Part shown: one piece after another, positions 60,413 through 64,000 of the stretch
Numbering within the stretch: position 1 is the first letter of the stretch
How the letters are laid out: each line of letters opens with the position of its first letter
Origin: Paenibacillus rhizophilus
GTDB taxonomy: Bacteria; Bacillota; Bacilli; Paenibacillales; Paenibacillaceae
Assembly (NCBI RefSeq): GCF_003854965.1
Contig: NZ_RQPI01000012.1
Coordinates: forward strand, 1 to 64,000
DNA length: 64,000 nt
Reading direction: 5' to 3'
Notes under the pieces: model-generated
Told to the model about the DNA's origin: nothing
Seen by the model: the letters and a program-made list of their open reading frames with translations, nothing else
Database searches by the model: none
Made by a program: the position numbers and the translations under genes

Positions 60413-61776
60413 CTCAGATCTCCCCTGTTCCCGGCGGGAGACATTTCCGGCAGATAGGCCCCTTCTTCCCGCAGGCGCTGCCGCAGCCTTGCGACGTCGA
60501 CTGCATGCACATCGCCGCCCGCCGAGGCGGCGAGGGCTGCGGCCAATCCGGCGGCTTCGCCCATCGCGAGACAGACCGGCATGACGCGGACGCTGCCGAG
60601 CACCCGGCGCTCACAGGAGATGGACCGCCCGGCCACAAGCACATTGCGCAGGCCGCGCGGAGTCAGGCAGCGGTAGGGGATGCCGTGCGATTCGCCCGGC
60701 CCGTACAGCGTAATCGTCTGCGCCGAGCCGGTTTCGCTCTTCTCCTCCTTCTCGGTGCCATGCACATCGATGAAATAGCTGTTGCGGCAGATTTCATCCT
60801 CGAAGCTCCGGCGGGAGACGTAGTCATCCACCGTCAGTACATAATCGCCGATGATGCGCCGCGATTCGCGTGTGCCCATCAGTGTGCCGGTGCTGGCCAC
60901 ATAAGCGTTGCCGAAGGAGGCCGGTTGGATCTCGGCCAGCATGTCGCGGTAGGCGGCGGCCATCTTCCGCCCACGGATCAGCGCCCTGGATACGGAATGG
61001 GCATCCGTATTGTCCACCTGCCACAGATGGCCGGCGTTGAAGCCGACGGCGCGAGGAGCGATCAGATTGTTGCAGAGATGGGTGTCCGGCACATCCGGAT
61101 ATCGGCCTGATGCAAACGCTTCGTGGATCGGGCTCCGCGGATTCTCCTTATGGAGAAGCGGACCGTATAGATAAGCGTAATCGTCGACATTGCCGAGGAC
61201 GAAGCAGTGGGTAGCCGGCTGGAGATCTCCGGTGGCGCTGTCGCCTTTCCGGTACTCCGCTCCCGCCCAGGCGGCGACATCCCCGTCGCCTGTGCAATCG
61301 ATATACACCGGCGCCCGGAACGCCTGAAGCCCGCCCTTGTTCAGGACGATAATCGCCGTCACGTTTCCCTGCCCGTCCGTCTCCACCTCGGCCAGCGAGG
61401 TGAGGAACAGCACGTCGGCGCCGGCCTCCGTCACCAGATCGTCATAGACGACCTTCAGCTTCTCCGGCTCGATCGGCACCCAATCGAGCGCTTCCGGCTT
61501 CACATGGGGCATTTGCGCTTTCAGCGTCTCGAACACTTTCTCCGCCAGCCCGCGGTAGACCATTTTCTCCTTATCCGAGAATGGGCACCATGCCGGGACC
61601 AGCCCCGATGTCCCCATTCCGCCGAGACTTCCGGTGGCCTCGATCAGCAGCGTCTTCGCCCCTTCCCGCGCGGCCGACGCCGCGGCAGTGCAGCCCGCCG
61701 GTCCGCCGCCGACGACGATCACCTCATAGGAAGTATTCAGCGGGATTTCCCTGCTCTTCAATTTGTAGCTATCCAT
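60409..61776 (-). CDS. FAD-dependent oxidoreductase (FAD_oxidored family)
   Basis: A 455-residue protein with an N-terminal dinucleotide-binding motif VIVVGGGPAGCTAAASAARE and the family's GSLGGMGTSGLVPAW, then YIDCTGDGDVAAWAGAEYRK, and a C-terminal FAD-contacting region (NVLVAGRSISCERRVLGSVR, MPVCLAMGEAAG). It is a cytoplasmic flavoenzyme. Its place at the head of a sugar transporter operon with YesMN suggests it oxidises a sugar or a sugar acid, but the substrate is unknown. Confidence 0.88.
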   Translation of the reverse strand: MDSYKLKSREIPLNTSYEVIVVGGGPAGCTAAASAAREGAKTLLIEATGSLGGMGTSGLVPAWCPFSDKEKMVYRGLAEKVFETLKAQMPHVKPEALDWVPIEPEKLKVVYDDLVTEAGADVLFLTSLAEVETDGQGNVTAIIVLNKGGLQAFRAPVYIDCTGDGDVAAWAGAEYRKGDSATGDLQPATHCFVLGNVDDYAYLYGPLLHKENPRSPIHEAFASGRYPDVPDTHLCNNLIAPRAVGFNAGHLWQVDNTDAHSVSRALIRGRKMAAAYRDMLAEIQPASFGNAYVASTGTLMGTRESRRIIGDYVLTVDDYVSRRSFEDEICRNSYFIDVHGTEKEEKSETGSAQTITLYGPGESHGIPYRCLTPRGLRNVLVAGRSISCERRVLGSVRVMPVCLAMGEAAGLAAALAASAGGDVHAVDVARLRQRLREEGAYLPEMSPAGNRGDLR

Positions 61777-61925
61777 ACGAGCCTCGCTTTCCCGGCGAAT
61801 TCCCGCTCCCGGCAGGGTCCGCCGCTTCTATTCGACCCTATTATAGCAACCGGCGGTCCAAAGTACGGTATAGGTCTCATACCGGTTGATGTGTATTTTT
61901 TTGACCTTTGGGCAGCTAAAGGCGC

Positions 61926-61948
61926 AAAAAAAGCAGGCATCTGCCTGC
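61926..61948 (-). terminator. Rho-independent terminator between the lyase and oxidoreductase genes
   Basis: GCAGGCATCTGCCTGC (61933-61948) is a perfect stem of six pairs with a tetraloop, followed on the minus strand by seven T. It ends the transcript of the lyase gene before the oxidoreductase operon. The 150 bases after it should hold the operon promoter. Confidence 0.82.
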
Positions 61949-61978
61949 GACGGAAAAAACGGATAATGTAACTCTTAT

Positions 61979-62209
61979 TTATATTTTGAAATCATAGTTG
62001 GAATAAAAAATTCGCCATCCGTGGATTGATTGACAATAATTGCAATGTTCTTCACCCTGGTTATCAACCTCAATTGTCCTGATGCCAGTTGACGGGTCCA
62101 ATCCTAGCATCTTACAGCACAGTCTCGCTGATGATTTCGATGCCGCCTAGTAGCCGCCTGTACGGGGAATTTGTACGAATATATCTTCTTTTGGGGTGTG
62201 CGACATCAT
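61979..62209 (-). pseudogene. Decayed short reading frame of unknown family
   Basis: From ATG 62207-62209 the minus strand reads MMSHTPKEDIFVQIPRTGGY, a TAG, then in the same frame KMLGLDPSTGIRTIEVDNQG, EEHCNYCQSIHGWRIFYSNY and a TAA at 61979. A neighbouring frame reads LLGGIEIISETVL across the stop. The pattern suggests a small gene broken by a stop or indels; the base composition is more AT-rich than its neighbours. There is no ribosome site that I can defend. Unidentified. Confidence 0.3.
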
Positions 62210-62221
62210 TCGCTCTAACAT

Positions 62222-63766
62222 TCACTCACGTAGCGCCTGCCGCACCGCTGCCAGCCACTCCCCGTCCTTGATCAGACAGTACGCCGCCTCTATATCAATC
62301 GTCTGGCAGCGGTCCGCATCCAGAAAAGGCACGGCGGAGCGGAGCAGACGGTAGGCCGCCTCCGTTCCCCGTCCAAGCTTGACCCCGCCGCGCAGGTCAA
62401 TGGCCTGGGCGGCGTGAATGGCTTCAATCGCCAGCATATAGGTGAGCCGGTCGATGATCTCCCTTGTCTTGGAGACGACAAACGGCGCGTTGGTTCCGTG
62501 GTCCTCGATATCTCCCGCCAGCGACATATAATCGGCGGATGACGGGTTGCTCAGATGGCGGATTTCCGCATCCAGCGAAGAGGCCGTCTTCTGGACGGTA
62601 CTGAAGCCGAGCGAGCGGTCCGCATCCGGCGTCAGAAAGCGGCTGAGGCCGGTAAAGGCCGGGTCGCCCAGCTTGAGGATGCGGTAGCAGGAGCTTTTGG
62701 AGACATGATGCAGGGCGCTGCCCAGCATCTCAAAGCCGAGCGTCCAGACAACGGGATCAAAATTGGCGCAGGATAATATGCGCCGCTCTTCCGTCAGCAC
62801 GCAGGGATTATCGTCCGGGCTGTTCAGATGAATCTCCAGCAGCTCCCGGGTATAGTCAAGCGCATCACGGGCCGCGCCGTGGATCTGGCAGGCATCGCGG
62901 AAGCTGAGCGGGTCTTGCAGGGAGTCCGCATTATACGCCTCCCAAAGGCCGCTGTCAGCAAGATTATTCCGGACATTCGCCGCGCTTGCAAGCTGCCCCC
63001 GGAATGGACGCTTGCGGTGAACGGCTTCGTCCAGCGGGCTGATATTGCCGCGAATCGCCTCCAGCGAAAGGGCGTACACCGTATCGGCGGCTTCCAGCAA
63101 TCCGGCCAGATCATGCAGCGCCAGCGCGCCATTCCCGGCGGAGAGCGCATTGGAGCTGACGATGGCCAGCCCGTCCTTCGGCCCCAGCCTCAGCGGAGCC
63201 AGTCCAAGCTCCGCGAGCGCCTGCTTGGCCTTCAGGCGGCGTCCGCCAACCTCCGCCTCCCCTTCCCCGATCATCGCCAGACCCAGGTGGGCGATCAGGG
63301 TGATATCCGCAGCGCCCACCGAACCGCGCAGCGGCAGTACGGGGTGAAGCCCCAGGTTGAGGAAATCGGCGTAGCGCGCGGCGATTTCCGGCTGCGAGCC
63401 GGTGGCTCCGGCGAGCAATCCGTTCAGCCGGGCGAGCATCGTCGCCCGGACCACCTCCTCCGGGGCCTCGGGCTTGATCCCTGCGCTGTGGGACAGCAGC
63501 AGGCTGCGGTTGTAATCTTCATACAAACCGGGAGAAATGACTTTATCCTTATTCCAGCCCACGCCCCGGTTCAACCCGTATACGGGCAGTCCTTCCTCCG
63601 CCAGCTCGAAGATAACCTGCCGCGCCTTCTTCAGCCGTTCCCAGGCGCTCGGCGCGATCTCAACCTTTCGGCGGCCGCGGGCGACGTTGTCCACATCGGC
63701 AACGCTAAGACCGGTTCCGTCCAGCACAAGAGCGCTGCCTGATAGTTGGCAGCTTCTTTCAGGCAT
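62222..63766 (-). CDS. Aromatic amino acid ammonia-lyase homologue lacking the Ala-Ser-Gly triad
   Basis: A protein of 514 residues in the histidine/phenylalanine ammonia-lyase fold: YGLNRGVGWNKD (usual YGxNTGFG), RGSVGAADITLIAHLGLAMI, SSNALSAGNGALALHDL and SADYMSLAGDIEDHG. In active lyases the third segment contains A-S-G, which cyclises to the MIO cofactor; here it is GSVGA-ADI, one residue shorter and without Ser-Gly (about residues 148-153). The protein may catalyse another reaction or be regulatory. Start ATG 63764-63766 overlaps the preceding DUF917 stop by 8 bases, with GGAGAAGAAGG upstream. An upstream in-frame start at 63874 is inside the DUF917 gene and unlikely. Confidence 0.82.
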   Translation of the reverse strand: MPERSCQLSGSALVLDGTGLSVADVDNVARGRRKVEIAPSAWERLKKARQVIFELAEEGLPVYGLNRGVGWNKDKVISPGLYEDYNRSLLLSHSAGIKPEAPEEVVRATMLARLNGLLAGATGSQPEIAARYADFLNLGLHPVLPLRGSVGAADITLIAHLGLAMIGEGEAEVGGRRLKAKQALAELGLAPLRLGPKDGLAIVSSNALSAGNGALALHDLAGLLEAADTVYALSLEAIRGNISPLDEAVHRKRPFRGQLASAANVRNNLADSGLWEAYNADSLQDPLSFRDACQIHGAARDALDYTRELLEIHLNSPDDNPCVLTEERRILSCANFDPVVWTLGFEMLGSALHHVSKSSCYRILKLGDPAFTGLSRFLTPDADRSLGFSTVQKTASSLDAEIRHLSNPSSADYMSLAGDIEDHGTNAPFVVSKTREIIDRLTYMLAIEAIHAAQAIDLRGGVKLGRGTEAAYRLLRSAVPFLDADRCQTIDIEAAYCLIKDGEWLAAVRQALRE

Positions 63767-64000
63767 GAACCTTCTTCTCCTTATTGAAGGCGTAGCTTTG
63801 GAGGTCAATCCCCAGCACCGCTTCCACTTCAGGATAGACGCTCGGGTCCTTGACGCTGGAGCTGAGCGGAACATTGGATTTATCTATGGCAAATACGGCA
63901 ATCTCCTGCCCTTCCTGCAGATCCCCCACACTTACCGGACGGCCTGTGGCCAAATCGATGGTCGCAATGACATCGGGGAAAGTGGTCAGCCGTTTGCCCG
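63759..64000 (-). CDS. DUF917 family protein, C-terminal end only
   Basis: The last 80 or so residues of a protein that continues beyond the right edge: FPDVIATIDLATGRPVSVGD, LQEGQEIAVFAIDKSNVPLS and ending NKEKKVHA. This matches the C-terminal part of DUF917 (hydantoinase-like) proteins, which have FPDLIxVIDLxTGxP followed by a short glycine-containing loop. It is translationally coupled to the ammonia-lyase homologue (8-base overlap), so the two may act in one pathway on amino acid-derived compounds (inference). Confidence 0.72.
   Translation of the reverse strand, partial: GKRLTTFPDVIATIDLATGRPVSVGDLQEGQEIAVFAIDKSNVPLSSSVKDPSVYPEVEAVLGIDLQSYAFNKEKKVHA

Overview
The window looks like a chromosome segment of a Paenibacillus-like, endospore-forming Firmicute. 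Evidence: a complete pro-sigma-K gene, CotS-type spore-coat kinase, CUT1 sugar ABC transporters paired with LacI or YesM/YesN regulators, and Bacillus-type ribosome binding sites. It starts inside the 5' end of a 16S rRNA gene (minus strand), preceded by three tandem rRNA promoters. Up to about 50.4 kb the DNA is moderate in GC; from about 50.6 kb to the end it is clearly more GC-rich.

The main architectural feature of 0.57-49.2 kb is a series of gene blocks separated by pieces of the 3' part of sigK, all on the minus strand. The intact gene is at 48507-49208. Truncated or broken copies lie at 26231-26745 (E), 25127-25640 (D), 16267-16447 (C), 8158-8232 (B) and 572-657 (A). The copies get shorter and more damaged with distance from the intact gene. 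Three of them (A, D, E) begin near the same sigK codons (about 63-70). This is what repeated insertion of DNA into sigK would leave if each insertion restored the 3' end and pushed the old one outward.

Blocks from left to right: (1) 660-7970, a sugar-uptake cassette: six-hairpin glycosidase, nitrilase-family amidohydrolase, CUT1 transporter and LacI repressor with operators. (2) 8233-16083, a probable spore-surface cluster: CotS-like kinase, Ser/Asp-rich surface protein, HipA-like kinase, glycosyltransferase fused to a probable beta-propeller, three more glycosyltransferases and a PIG-L deacetylase. (3) 16464-24766, a second sugar cassette paralogous to block 1 (GH38 alpha-mannosidase, nitrilase, transporter, LacI) with the same operator core. 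(4) a short piece with one frameshifted unknown gene. (5) 26762-46738, a lipo-amino-ketide NRPS/PKS cluster (FAAL-ACP-C-A-PCP, free acyltransferase, KS-ACP-thioester reductase) with an MFS exporter, an MMPL exporter, a TetR repressor, a type II thioesterase, a decayed phosphopantetheinyl transferase, and a complete ComX-ComQ-ComP-ComA quorum-sensing set that appears to sit in the biosynthetic operon itself.

Between block 5 and intact sigK there is a decayed IS3-family element and a possible IS110 scrap. Right of sigK are an HxlR regulator and a DUF1330 protein on the plus strand. The GC-rich right end is a minus-strand glycan-related locus: PPIase-like lipoprotein, secreted beta-helix protein, YesN/YesM two-component system, CUT1 transporter and FAD-dependent oxidoreductase. 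It is followed by an aromatic amino acid ammonia-lyase homologue that lacks the usual Ala-Ser-Gly cofactor triad and by the 3' end of a DUF917 gene. All functions are inferred from sequence read by eye; no database search was possible.
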